A stretch of DNA of 64,000 bases from DAOUAE01 sp034433795 (GTDB taxonomy: Bacteria > Chloroflexota > UBA6077 > FW602-bin22 > DAOUAE01): NCBI GenBank assembly GCA_034433795.1, contig DAOUAE010000065.1, positions 62,001 to 126,000 on the forward strand, read 5' to 3'. The position numbers and the translations under genes were made by a program. Positions 1 to 7,566 of this stretch are shown here, in pieces (within the stretch, counting starts at the first letter, position 1; each line of letters opens with the position of its first letter). The notes beneath the pieces were generated by a model. The model was not told the origin of the DNA. It saw nothing but the letters and a program-made list of their open reading frames with translations, and made no database searches.

Positions 1-24
1 CCCCTGGTCATGAGTGACCAGGGG
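1..24 (-). terminator. Hairpin terminator after the 396-aa unknown gene
   Basis: A perfect 10-bp inverted repeat (CCCCTGGTCA and its complement) with a TGAG loop lies about 40 nt past the stop of the minus-strand gene ending at 65. The T-run that would follow on the minus strand is outside the window. On the plus strand only a weak T-rich stretch follows, so it may also serve a gene entering from the left. Confidence 0.55.
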
Positions 25-64
25 CCTCGATTTTCCCCTCGCGCTGCGACCGGGTCGCAGCCGA

Positions 65-1255
65 TCAGGCCGACTGGACGACCTCGATCACCGGGCAGAG
101 CCCGACGGCCTCGTCGGCCCGCGAGCCGGGAAAGAGGGTGATGGCGTAGCTATCGGGGGCGACCAGACCGAAGCGGGTGGCCAGACCGTCGAAGCGGTTG
201 CTGGTCCGGGTCCAGCGGCCCACCAGGAAGTCGCGCTGGCCGGTGCGGACGACGAACTCCAGGAAGAGTTCGACCGAGCCCAGGCCCAGGCGCAGGCCGG
301 TCTCAGCCGGGTCGCCGGCCAGGATCTTCTGGAGCGGCGCCAGCCGTTCCTCCTGGGCCCAGAGAGGCAGGCCGGTCGAATCCGGCAGCAGCGCCGGCCG
401 GATGAAATAGCGGCCGCCCCGGGTGGGCTGGCTGGCGCCGTGGGTCTCCCACTCGGCGCTCAGGGCGAAGCCGGTGAAGGCCCGCAGCCCCACCGCCGCC
501 GCCTCGGCGGCGATCTCCCGGAGGGTCCGCCCCTGGCTGGCGGTGAACTCCTGCCAGCCGAACTCTCGCAGACGGGCGATGCGAGCGGCCTGCTTGGCAG
601 GGTCGAACGAACGCGGCCCCTCGTCGGTGGTGGCCAGAGCCTCATTCAGCAGGTCCCGCACCCGCGCCGCCCAGGCCAGGCGCTGGGTGGCCTGAGCCAC
701 GTCGCCGCTGGCGCGGAACTGCTCGGCGCAGACCTGGGCCAGAACGGTGTAGAAGGCGCTGGCCTCAGCGTAGACCACCGCCCGAACCCAGCGTGGGTCG
801 CGGTCCGGGCGAGCGCTGGCCCGGGCGATCAGGGCCTCCAGCACCTGGACCAGCTCTGGATCGGGGATGAGAGTGGCGGCCACCTCGTCGGCCTGTAGAG
901 GCGGAGCGGCGCCGAACTCCGCCAGCCGCCGCTGGGCCAACTGGCGGGCAGCCTGAACGTCACGGGCCGAGAGAAGCGGCAGGAGTTTCCCCTGAGCAGG
1001 GGCCGCCATCGCCAGAGCCAGGTAGACCAGCGCGGCGGCGAAGGCTCCCAGCCCGGGTCGCTGGCCCGGGCGCCCGGGCGGGAAGAGAAGGTCGTGCAGG
1101 TCGCCCTGATGCGTCCGGAGGATGGCGCTGGCGGTGGCCAGCGCGGTCTCCGGTGTCAGGAGGACCAGCCGCTCCAGCACCGCGCGGTCGCGGGCCGTCA
1201 GTGTCGGCAGCGTCTGGAGAGATTCCAGGTCGGGAACGCGGTACAGGTCCGTCAT
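65..1255 (-). CDS. Conserved hypothetical protein (396 aa), function unknown
   Basis: I do not recognise this protein. From the ATG at 1255 it is 396 aa, rich in Ala, Leu and Arg and apparently mostly helical. A single moderately hydrophobic stretch lies at about residues 69-86; no signal peptide or catalytic motif is visible. Translation can be extended upstream to 1333, but that would overlap the preceding lactonase gene. The start at 1255 also sits just behind promoter-like hexamers, so it is preferred. It lies 43 nt downstream of the lactonase stop, and a strong hairpin follows its own stop. Confidence 0.6.
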   Translation of the reverse strand: MTDLYRVPDLESLQTLPTLTARDRAVLERLVLLTPETALATASAILRTHQGDLHDLLFPPGRPGQRPGLGAFAAALVYLALAMAAPAQGKLLPLLSARDVQAARQLAQRRLAEFGAAPPLQADEVAATLIPDPELVQVLEALIARASARPDRDPRWVRAVVYAEASAFYTVLAQVCAEQFRASGDVAQATQRLAWAARVRDLLNEALATTDEGPRSFDPAKQAARIARLREFGWQEFTASQGRTLREIAAEAAAVGLRAFTGFALSAEWETHGASQPTRGGRYFIRPALLPDSTGLPLWAQEERLAPLQKILAGDPAETGLRLGLGSVELFLEFVVRTGQRDFLVGRWTRTSNRFDGLATRFGLVAPDSYAITLFPGSRADEAVGLCPVIEVVQSA

Positions 1256-1265
1256 CGCCACTTTT

Positions 1266-1295
1266 ATGATAGCTCGTGCGGTCGGCCACGGGCAA
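1266..1295 (-). promoter_or_regulatory. Possible promoter of the 396-aa unknown gene
   Basis: TTGCCC (1295-1290), an 18-nt spacer and TATCAT (1271-1266) on the minus strand, just inside the lactonase stop region. The predicted start site would leave only a few untranslated nucleotides, so the call is tentative. Confidence 0.3.
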
Positions 1296-1298
1296 ACC

Positions 1299-2459
1299 TC
1301 AGCGCCCGGCCGGTGGTCCGCCGGCCGCTCCACGGCCGATTCCCTCGCCGGTGGCGGGCAGCGGTCGGAACTTCAGACAGACCGGCGTTGGGATGGGGGT
1401 CACCTGGCCGGTGGGCTGGAGCTGGCCGGTCTCGGCCTCAATGCGAAAGGTGACCACGGTGCCGCTGTCCTGATTGGCCGCCAGCAGGAAGGTGCCGGTC
1501 GGGTCGATGCCGAAGTTGCGCGGCGTGCGGCCCTGGGTGGCGGTGTGGCCCAGCGGGCTCACCTGACCGGTCGCCGGGTCGATCCGGAAAGCGGCGAGGC
1601 TGTCGTGGCCACGGTTGGAGCCGTAGACGAAGCGTCCGTCGGGAGTGACGTGGACGTCGGCGCAGGAGTTGCGGCCGCTCCAGTCGGCCGGCAGGGTCGA
1701 GACGGTCTGGAAGAGGTGCAGCCGGCCGCGCTCGGGATCGTAGTGGCAGACACTCAGGGTGGAGTTGAGTTCGTTGATGACGTAGAGATACCGGCCGGTG
1801 GGGTGGAACTCCAGGTGGCGCGGGCCCGAGCCGGGGGGAAAGGCCAGGCCGGGTGGGTCGTTGGGCTCCAGGCGTCCGTGGTCGGCGTCGAAACGATAGA
1901 CCAGCACCTGGTCGAGGCCCAGGTCGGCGGCCAGGGCGAAGCGGTTGGCCGGGTCGAGGATGATGGCGTGGGCGTGCGGGCCCTGCTGGCGGACCGGGTG
2001 GACGCTGGCGCCCTGATGCTGGACGACGGCGGTGGCCGGCCCCAGTGAGCCGTCGTCCTGAATGGGGAAGACGGCCAGGCTGCCGCTGCCGTAGTTGGCG
2101 ACCAGGACGAAGCGCCCGCTGTGGTCGGTGGTGAGATGGCAGGGGGCAGTGCCGTGGGAGGGCTGGCGGTTGAGGAAGGTCAGGGTGCCGGTGGCCGGGT
2201 CGAGGGCGAAGGCGCTGACCCCGCCGCCGGGCTGGCCATCCAGTTCGGTCACCTCGTTGACGGCGTAGAGGAAGGGGCGGGTGGGGTGCAGGGCCAGGAA
2301 CGAGGGGTTAACGACGCCCGGGCAGGTGTGGCGGTGGGTTAAGGCGCCGGTGGCCGGGTCCAGATGGTAGACATAGATCCCCTCGGCCCGGGCCTGGACG
2401 TGGGGCATGGACTGGGTGTAGGTGCCGACGTAGACCAGAAAGCCGGTGGGCGCGGCCAT
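1299..2459 (-). CDS. Lactonase family beta-propeller protein (6-phosphogluconolactonase-like)
   Basis: A 386-aa protein of the seven-bladed beta-propeller lactonase family (Pgl/YkgB type). These enzymes hydrolyse 6-phosphogluconolactone or related sugar lactones. The repeats are visible as recurring phrases such as FALDPATGTLTF, HLEFHPTGRYLYVINE and HVTPDGRFVYGSNR, spaced about 45-55 residues apart. The family motif HAHAI appears at about residue 165. No signal peptide is seen, so a cytoplasmic role is likely. The C-terminal 20 residues are Gly/Ala/Pro-rich and unconserved in appearance. It is followed 19 nt after its upstream neighbour, the zinc-ribbon gene, so the two probably share a transcript. 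The exact substrate is inferred from family only. Confidence 0.85.
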   Translation of the reverse strand: MAAPTGFLVYVGTYTQSMPHVQARAEGIYVYHLDPATGALTHRHTCPGVVNPSFLALHPTRPFLYAVNEVTELDGQPGGGVSAFALDPATGTLTFLNRQPSHGTAPCHLTTDHSGRFVLVANYGSGSLAVFPIQDDGSLGPATAVVQHQGASVHPVRQQGPHAHAIILDPANRFALAADLGLDQVLVYRFDADHGRLEPNDPPGLAFPPGSGPRHLEFHPTGRYLYVINELNSTLSVCHYDPERGRLHLFQTVSTLPADWSGRNSCADVHVTPDGRFVYGSNRGHDSLAAFRIDPATGQVSPLGHTATQGRTPRNFGIDPTGTFLLAANQDSGTVVTFRIEAETGQLQPTGQVTPIPTPVCLKFRPLPATGEGIGRGAAGGPPAGR

Positions 2460-2478
2460 CGTCGTCTCCTCTTAAGCG

Positions 2479-2946
2479 TTATTCCAGCGGGGGGGTGTAC
2501 TCGTCCAGTGGCACCAGGTACCGGCGGGTCCGTCCCTGCTGGAGCGCCCGGACCTCGCCGGTCACACTGTGGGTGAAGCACAGGACGTTGAAGCCCCGCA
2601 GCAGCCGCTGTTCTTTGCGCCAGGTGGTGCCGCAGATCGGGCAGGTCAGGTCGGTGAGCGGCGACTGCGGCCCGTAGCGGACCAGAATCAGTTCGCAGCA
2701 GCGCTCGGTGATCGGGTTGGGACGACCGACGGCGGCCAGGTAGGCGAACTCGGCCCCCTCGGAGCTGCGGCGGACGACCTCGACAAAGCGCGTGCCCGAG
2801 GCCGTTTCGACAAAAGTGCCGGGCCCCTCTTTGCGCCACTCGGTGCCGCACTCCAGACAGCGAAAGAGGGCGCCGGTCCCGTAGAACTTGCCATACTGGA
2901 GAATCCAGTCCTCACAGCAGTCGGGCAGGATCAGGCGACTCACCAT
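2479..2946 (-). CDS. Small protein with duplicated zinc-ribbon-like module
   Basis: A 155-aa protein started at the ATG at 2946, behind a good AAGGAGG site. It contains two tandem copies of one module. Each has a CC pair, about 25-30 intervening residues, then CxxCGT.WRKE (CLECGTEWRKE and CPICGTTWRKE). The cysteine pairs suggest two structural zinc sites made by internal duplication. The C-terminus (RTRRYLVPLDEYTPPLE) looks like an ordinary folded tail. No enzyme motif is visible. It precedes the lactonase gene by 19 nt in the same direction. Function unknown. Confidence 0.7.
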   Translation of the reverse strand: MVSRLILPDCCEDWILQYGKFYGTGALFRCLECGTEWRKEGPGTFVETASGTRFVEVVRRSSEGAEFAYLAAVGRPNPITERCCELILVRYGPQSPLTDLTCPICGTTWRKEQRLLRGFNVLCFTHSVTGEVRALQQGRTRRYLVPLDEYTPPLE

Positions 2947-3078
2947 GCCCTCCTTGAGATAAAAACGAGATAAACAAAAGGCCAGAGGCGGTCCCCGCTG
3001 ATGATACCACGGTGGGGCGGGTCGGGGCCAGGGCGGCCTGGCGGGCACGGCTCCTGCGCCGATCCCGGTGGGGGATCG

Positions 3079-3393
3079 ATGGACCTGTCCGCGCAGCGCC
3101 GGAGGCGTCTGGCGACCGGTATCGGGCTGGGGCTGGTCGGGCTGCTGATCCTGGCCGGCCCGGTCCAGGCGCAGGCCGGGCCCGGGGGCCAGCCCCGGAC
3201 CGGCGGTTATATCTTCACCGTGCCCGGCGTCGAGCGGCTGGGGTTGCGCCAGGACTACGGCCTGGCCATCATCGCCCCGGTCTGCCCCAGCCCGGCCTGT
3301 CTCCGAGCAGAGGCTCTGCACCCGGAGGCCGACCTGGAGGCGGTCTGGGAGACGCCCGCGCTCCGTCTCTATCTCCTCCTGACGCTCCGGTAG
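3079..3393 (+). CDS. Small secreted or membrane-anchored hypothetical protein
   Basis: A 104-aa protein from the ATG at 3079 (preceded by GGTGGGGG). Residues 1-29 form a signal peptide: basic RRRR start, hydrophobic core GLGLVGLLILAG, then VQAQA for cleavage. The mature part is short, with two nearby cysteines (CPSPAC) and no family I can name. A membrane protein gene begins 4 nt after its stop and is surely co-transcribed. Confidence 0.5.
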   Translation: MDLSAQRRRRLATGIGLGLVGLLILAGPVQAQAGPGGQPRTGGYIFTVPGVERLGLRQDYGLAIIAPVCPSPACLRAEALHPEADLEAVWETPALRLYLLLTLR

Positions 3394-3397
3394 GACG

Positions 3398-3820
3398 ATG
3401 GCGCGGACCCCGTGGTGGCAGCCGGCTCTGGCGGGCCTGATCGCCGGCGCGGTCTGGGGGCTGGTTCTGGTGGCGCTGGCCGTGGTGACGGTCGGTCCAG
3501 CCCTGGTCACCCCCTTCTTCGTCCTGCCGGCCCGTGTGCTGACCAGTGCTCTGCTGGGCGGGGCGACCGGCCTGCTGTACGGTCTGATGGGGAGCTGGCT
3601 CCCCGGTCCACCAGCCCTGCGGCCGGTGGTGTTCTGTCTGGCTGGCTGGGCGGTCGTCCAGATCATAGGAGTGCTCAGCGGCGTCCTGGGCCGGCTGGTC
3701 ACGGTCTGGTCTGGTCTGGTCTTCGGGGTGATCGGCTGGCTGACCTTCGGCGCCCTCTTCACCTGGGCGCTGGCGGCCCTGGAGGGGGTGGAGGAGCCGG
3801 AGGGGCGCGAGCATCGCTAG
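3398..3820 (+). CDS. Hypothetical membrane protein, four transmembrane segments
   Basis: A 140-aa hydrophobic protein with about four membrane segments: near residues 10-35, 40-65, 75-97 and 100-125. Small residues (Gly, Ala) are frequent and the C-terminal tail is charged (EEPEGREHR). No transporter signature is visible. It directly follows the small secreted protein gene, and the pair may work together at the membrane. Function unknown. Confidence 0.6.
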   Translation: MARTPWWQPALAGLIAGAVWGLVLVALAVVTVGPALVTPFFVLPARVLTSALLGGATGLLYGLMGSWLPGPPALRPVVFCLAGWAVVQIIGVLSGVLGRLVTVWSGLVFGVIGWLTFGALFTWALAALEGVEEPEGREHR

Positions 3821-3826
3821 CGTCTC

Positions 3827-3856
3827 TTGTCCGCCGGGCCGTCTCTGGGCTACACT
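3827..3856 (+). promoter_or_regulatory. Promoter of the 56-aa small protein gene
   Basis: TTGTCC (3827-3832), an 18-nt spacer and TACACT (3851-3856). The ATG follows about 30 nt downstream of the -10 element. Confidence 0.5.
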
Positions 3857-3885
3857 CTGACCAGTCGTTCCGGTACGGGGTGGCA

Positions 3886-4056
3886 ATGCTGCGGCTGCGT
3901 AAGGAACGTCAGTTCAAAGAGGACGGACGCTACATTATCTACTACACCTTCGACGACGCTCCCGATGCGGAGCCGTCGTTGGAGGCAGGGGAACCACCGC
4001 CGGCGGAGAACAGCACGCCCGGAGCCGACCGGCCGGCGGGCGCAGAGGCCGGTTAG
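3886..4056 (+). CDS. 56-aa small protein of unknown function
   Basis: A short gene with its own promoter, starting at the ATG at 3886. The N-terminal half looks folded and conserved in style (LRLRKERQFKEDG then RYIIYYTFDD). The C-terminal half is acidic and Pro/Ala-rich and probably disordered. It converges on the sugar isomerase gene with a 4-nt tail-to-tail overlap. I recall similar small proteins in Chloroflexi genomes but cannot assign a role. Confidence 0.5.
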   Translation: MLRLRKERQFKEDGRYIIYYTFDDAPDAEPSLEAGEPPPAENSTPGADRPAGAEAG

Positions 4057-4874
4057 CCGGCCGGCGGTGTGATCTCCTGCAGGTAGGCCCGAAGCACGCG
4101 GGCGTGCTGGGGCAGGGCCACCTCGGGCTCCGGGATCTCAGGATGCCACTTCTTCTCCCACTCGACCGAGAGGTAGCCCTGGTAGCCCCGGCTGGCCAGG
4201 GCGCGGAGCATCTCGCGCACCGGCACCTCGCCCTCGCCCAGCAGGGTCGTCTCCCAGCCGCCGTCGGGCCGGCGGCGGCCGTCGCCGACATGGACGTGGT
4301 GGAGAAAGCCCTCGAGGGCCGCCAGGGTGGCGGCGACCGGTTCGCCGGTCCGGAAGGGATGGCGGATATCCCAGAGGGCGCCGACCCAGGGGCTGTCGAC
4401 CTGGCGGAGGACCCGGCCAACAGTCTCGCCCGCGGAGAAGGCGTCGTGGGTCTCAAGCAGCACCCGGACGCCCAGTCGTTCGGCCTCGGGCGCCAGCCGG
4501 GCCAGGCTCTCGGCGACCCAGCCGGCGACGGTGGCCAGATCCACTCCCGCCGGGGGCTGGCCACCGAAGACCCGGATCGCCGGGGCGCCCAGGTCGCGGG
4601 CCAGGGCCAGATACCGACGGGCGGTCTCTTCGCTGGCCTGCCGTTCGGCGCGAGAGGGGGCGTTGAAACGGCAGCTGGTCCCCAGCACGACGATGGGGAT
4701 GCCGGCCAGCGCCTGACGGATCCGGGCGCGGGCAGTGGGGTCGAGGTCTGGGGGGATGATCTCCCCATCGAGCAGCCGCAGTTCCACGCCCTCGTAGCCG
4801 TAAGTCCGAACCGCCGTGGCCACCTGCTCGAGCGACCAGCCGGGGCAGCCCAGAGTGCTGAACGCCAGCCTCAC
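4053..4874 (-). CDS. Sugar phosphate isomerase/epimerase family TIM barrel
   Basis: A 273-aa protein of the xylose-isomerase-like TIM-barrel superfamily (AP endonuclease family 2). The GTG at 4874 was chosen because GGAGG lies 6 nt upstream; earlier in-frame codons lie inside the dikinase gene. Likely metal ligands appear in order: Glu in LLETHD, Asp/His in WDIRHP, His in HVHVGDG, and Glu in SVEWEKKWHPE. This is the usual E-D-H-E set of the family. The gene starts 1 nt after the stop of the PEP-synthase-like gene, so it is the third gene of the selD operon. The substrate cannot be read from sequence. Confidence 0.8.
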   Translation of the reverse strand: MRLAFSTLGCPGWSLEQVATAVRTYGYEGVELRLLDGEIIPPDLDPTARARIRQALAGIPIVVLGTSCRFNAPSRAERQASEETARRYLALARDLGAPAIRVFGGQPPAGVDLATVAGWVAESLARLAPEAERLGVRVLLETHDAFSAGETVGRVLRQVDSPWVGALWDIRHPFRTGEPVAATLAALEGFLHHVHVGDGRRRPDGGWETTLLGEGEVPVREMLRALASRGYQGYLSVEWEKKWHPEIPEPEVALPQHARVLRAYLQEITPPAG

Positions 4875-4875
4875 G

Positions 4876-7566
4876 TTAGCCTCCTTCCAGACGGATAATC
4901 TCTCCGACGGTGCCGTTGACCAGCACCAGTTCGCCCTCCCGGAGCAGCCGGGTCGCGGCCGGCACGCCGACGACGGCCGGAATGCCGTATTCACGTGCCA
5001 CCACCGAGCCGTGCGAGAGCAGGCCGCCGTTCTCAACGACCAGCCCGGCGATCTTGCCGAAGACCGGGGTCCAGGCCGGGTCGGTGCTTGGGGCGACCAG
5101 GATGTCGCCGCGTTCGACTCGCTCGAGGAAGCGCGGGTGGGTGACGATCCGCACGCGCCCCCGGCGCAGGCCCGGACTGGCCCCCCGTCCCCGCAGGCAG
5201 CCGTTGGGTGAGGCCCCGACGCCGGCGGTGAGCGGGTGGGAGCCTTTGAGGAAGGGCGGGTAGGAGTGCTGCGGGAACCGCTCGTAATCGGCCCAGAGGT
5301 GCTCGAACTGTCGTCGGCGTCGAGCGGCGGTCGGGCCGAGATCGGCGGTCTGGCCGCTGGCCACCGCCTGAGCGATCTCGTCGAAGGTCAGGAAGAAGAT
5401 GTCCTCCGGGGTGGGCAGGACACCCTGGTCGGTCCAGAGCTGACCGAGGCGCCAGAAGAGGCGTCGCTGGGCGTGCAGGCCCATCTGCCAGTAGAAGCGC
5501 TGGTTCTCGCGGGCCCGGAGGTAGCGGCGGGTCTGGGTGATGAGCCAGTCCAGGAGGCGTTGCCGGAGACCCAGCCAGCGCTCCAGCGGCCGCGGCCGCA
5601 TCTTCTGCCGGATCATCGCCCGCGCTTCGCGCGGCCGGCCGGTGGTGGTGGGCGGGGAGACTTCGCGGTCGAGAAGCAGCCGGACCAGCCGCAGCACCTG
5701 CTCGGGGTCGTCGCCGAAGGTGGGCCAGAGGATGTCCAGGCTGAACGACCGGTGGCCGTAGCGCTGCAGGAACTGGTCGAGGTGCGCGCGGAAGCGGGCT
5801 GCGGCCGGTGTGGGCGGATCCGGGCTGAGAAGCGCCCGACCGTTGTGACGGAGCAGGGCCTCCAGGGTTGGATCCTGCCGGACCAGGTCGGCCAGGGCGG
5901 CCAGGTCCCGGTCCAGGTGGACCGAGAGGTCGTCCAGATCGGCGAGGAGAGCGCCCAGGGTCTCGGCCGCCAGATCGGGCAGCCAGCGCTGGAGCAGACG
6001 GCGCAGGGCGGTGAAAAAGAGGTCGGCGTGGGTCAGCGTCCAGCGGTGGATGGCCAGGAGATGGGCGTTGGCCGCCTGGAGGCGGTTCACCAGATCCAGG
6101 CAGTCTGCCGGGCTTTCGGTCGCGGCGCTCCGGCTCTGGCAGTCGGTCAGGATGGCCCGGTAGCGCGGGATGAAGCGCTCCCAGTCGGCGATGTTGTGGA
6201 GTGGCGACCAGGTCCAGCGGGTGCGCCAGAGGGACCGGAGCAGTGCCGCCGCCACCCGTGGCAGGTCGCGCCAGGAGGGGTAGGGGGCCAGGCGGCGTCC
6301 GTGCCCTTCGCCGGGCGGGAAGTAGCGCTGGGCGTCCTCGGGGAGGAGGGCGGCGGGGAAGAGCCGGTAGATGATCTGAAAAACCGTGACGTTAACGTAC
6401 GGGTGTCCCTGGAAGAGTTTCGTCACCGGCAGGCGTTCGGCCGCCGGGTACCCCAGGAAGCGCAGCGGGTCGCGGAAGGCCAGCTCCTCCAGGAGCGGGC
6501 GAAGGAGCGACCAGCCGAGGGGCGAGACCGGATGCGGGAACCGTTCGTTGACGAACCCGCTGGTCCACCAGAAGGTGTCGCCCGGGATCTCCTCGGTGAA
6601 GAAGTCGCGGGCCGGCGGGGTGGTGATCGGCCGGGCCTGGAGGAGATAGAGAGCCGCGTCGTTCAGCCCCCATTCGATATCCTGGGGAAGGCCGGTGTGG
6701 TCTTCGACCGCCCGGGCCAGGGCGGCGATGCGCCGGACTTGCTGCGGGGTCAGCGTCCGGGCCAGTTCCTCATGGGGAGCGGTCGGCACCAGCCGGGTGC
6801 CGGCTCCGGTCGCGACCCGCTTGGCCCGCTTGCGGCTGATGACGACCGGAGGGATCTCCTGGCCGGTGCGGCGGTCGACGGTGTAGCGGTCCGGGACCAG
6901 TTCGCCCTGGACGAGCCCCTGGCCCAGTCCCCAGGTGGCCTCGATGACCAGCCGGTCGCCGGGGTGGAGCGGGTCCTGGCTGAAGGCGACCCCGCTCACC
7001 GTGCACGGGATGAGCGGCTGGACCAGCACGGCGATGGTCACATCGTCGTGGGCGATGCCCTGCCGGTCGCGGTAGAGGAGCGCCCGGGCGCTCCAGAGCG
7101 AGGCCCAGCAGCGTTTGATGGCTGTGGCCAGGTGGTCGGGGGGGACGTCCAGGAAGGTCTCCTGAACACCGGCGAACGAGGCGGCCGGCAGGTCCTCGGC
7201 CGTGGCTGAGGAGCGCACGGCCAGCCGGGCCTCTCCCCACTGGCGGAGAAGGTCGGCCACGGCGGTGGCCAGGCGACGCTGGAGGCCGGGGCTCAGGTCG
7301 CCGGCCAGGAACCGTTCCTGGAGGTCGCGGATGGCCGGCCCGAGGAGATCGGACGAAACGCAGCGGACCTGGTCCAGGAATGCGGCCAGCACCGGGATCA
7401 GGCCGTTGGTCTCCAGAAAGTCGGTGTAGGCGGTGCGGGTGAGGCAGAAACCGGGAGGCACGGGGAAGCCCGCCTGGAGCAGGCGGGCTAGCTGAGCGGC
7501 CTTGGTGCCGACCTCCCGTGGATCGGTGGCCTGGGGGTCAGTCAGCCAGCAGATAGGGTCGGTCAC
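4876..7566 (-). CDS. PEP-synthase-like dikinase (rifampin phosphotransferase architecture)
   Basis: An 896-aa ATP-dependent dikinase-type phosphotransferase. Residues 1-330 are the ATP-grasp domain, with VGTKAAQLARL, VRSSATAEDLPAASFAG and IEWGLNDAALYLLQARPI. A long helical middle follows. The C-terminal swivelling domain carries the phosphorylated His at about residue 852 (GGLLSHGSVVAREYG then IPAVVG). The PEP/pyruvate TIM barrel found at the end of true PEP synthase is absent. The layout therefore matches rifampin phosphotransferase-like enzymes, which split ATP to AMP and Pi and phosphorylate another substrate. The GTG start overlaps the selD stop (GTGA). The real substrate is unknown; antibiotic inactivation should not be assumed. 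Confidence 0.8.
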   Translation of the reverse strand: MTDPICWLTDPQATDPREVGTKAAQLARLLQAGFPVPPGFCLTRTAYTDFLETNGLIPVLAAFLDQVRCVSSDLLGPAIRDLQERFLAGDLSPGLQRRLATAVADLLRQWGEARLAVRSSATAEDLPAASFAGVQETFLDVPPDHLATAIKRCWASLWSARALLYRDRQGIAHDDVTIAVLVQPLIPCTVSGVAFSQDPLHPGDRLVIEATWGLGQGLVQGELVPDRYTVDRRTGQEIPPVVISRKRAKRVATGAGTRLVPTAPHEELARTLTPQQVRRIAALARAVEDHTGLPQDIEWGLNDAALYLLQARPITTPPARDFFTEEIPGDTFWWTSGFVNERFPHPVSPLGWSLLRPLLEELAFRDPLRFLGYPAAERLPVTKLFQGHPYVNVTVFQIIYRLFPAALLPEDAQRYFPPGEGHGRRLAPYPSWRDLPRVAAALLRSLWRTRWTWSPLHNIADWERFIPRYRAILTDCQSRSAATESPADCLDLVNRLQAANAHLLAIHRWTLTHADLFFTALRRLLQRWLPDLAAETLGALLADLDDLSVHLDRDLAALADLVRQDPTLEALLRHNGRALLSPDPPTPAAARFRAHLDQFLQRYGHRSFSLDILWPTFGDDPEQVLRLVRLLLDREVSPPTTTGRPREARAMIRQKMRPRPLERWLGLRQRLLDWLITQTRRYLRARENQRFYWQMGLHAQRRLFWRLGQLWTDQGVLPTPEDIFFLTFDEIAQAVASGQTADLGPTAARRRRQFEHLWADYERFPQHSYPPFLKGSHPLTAGVGASPNGCLRGRGASPGLRRGRVRIVTHPRFLERVERGDILVAPSTDPAWTPVFGKIAGLVVENGGLLSHGSVVAREYGIPAVVGVPAATRLLREGELVLVNGTVGEIIRLEGG

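Noticed and set aside
1..24. The sequence CCCCTGGTCA shared between the first terminator and the leader near 49208
   Set aside because: A single 10-nt coincidence in GC-rich DNA with no further similarity.
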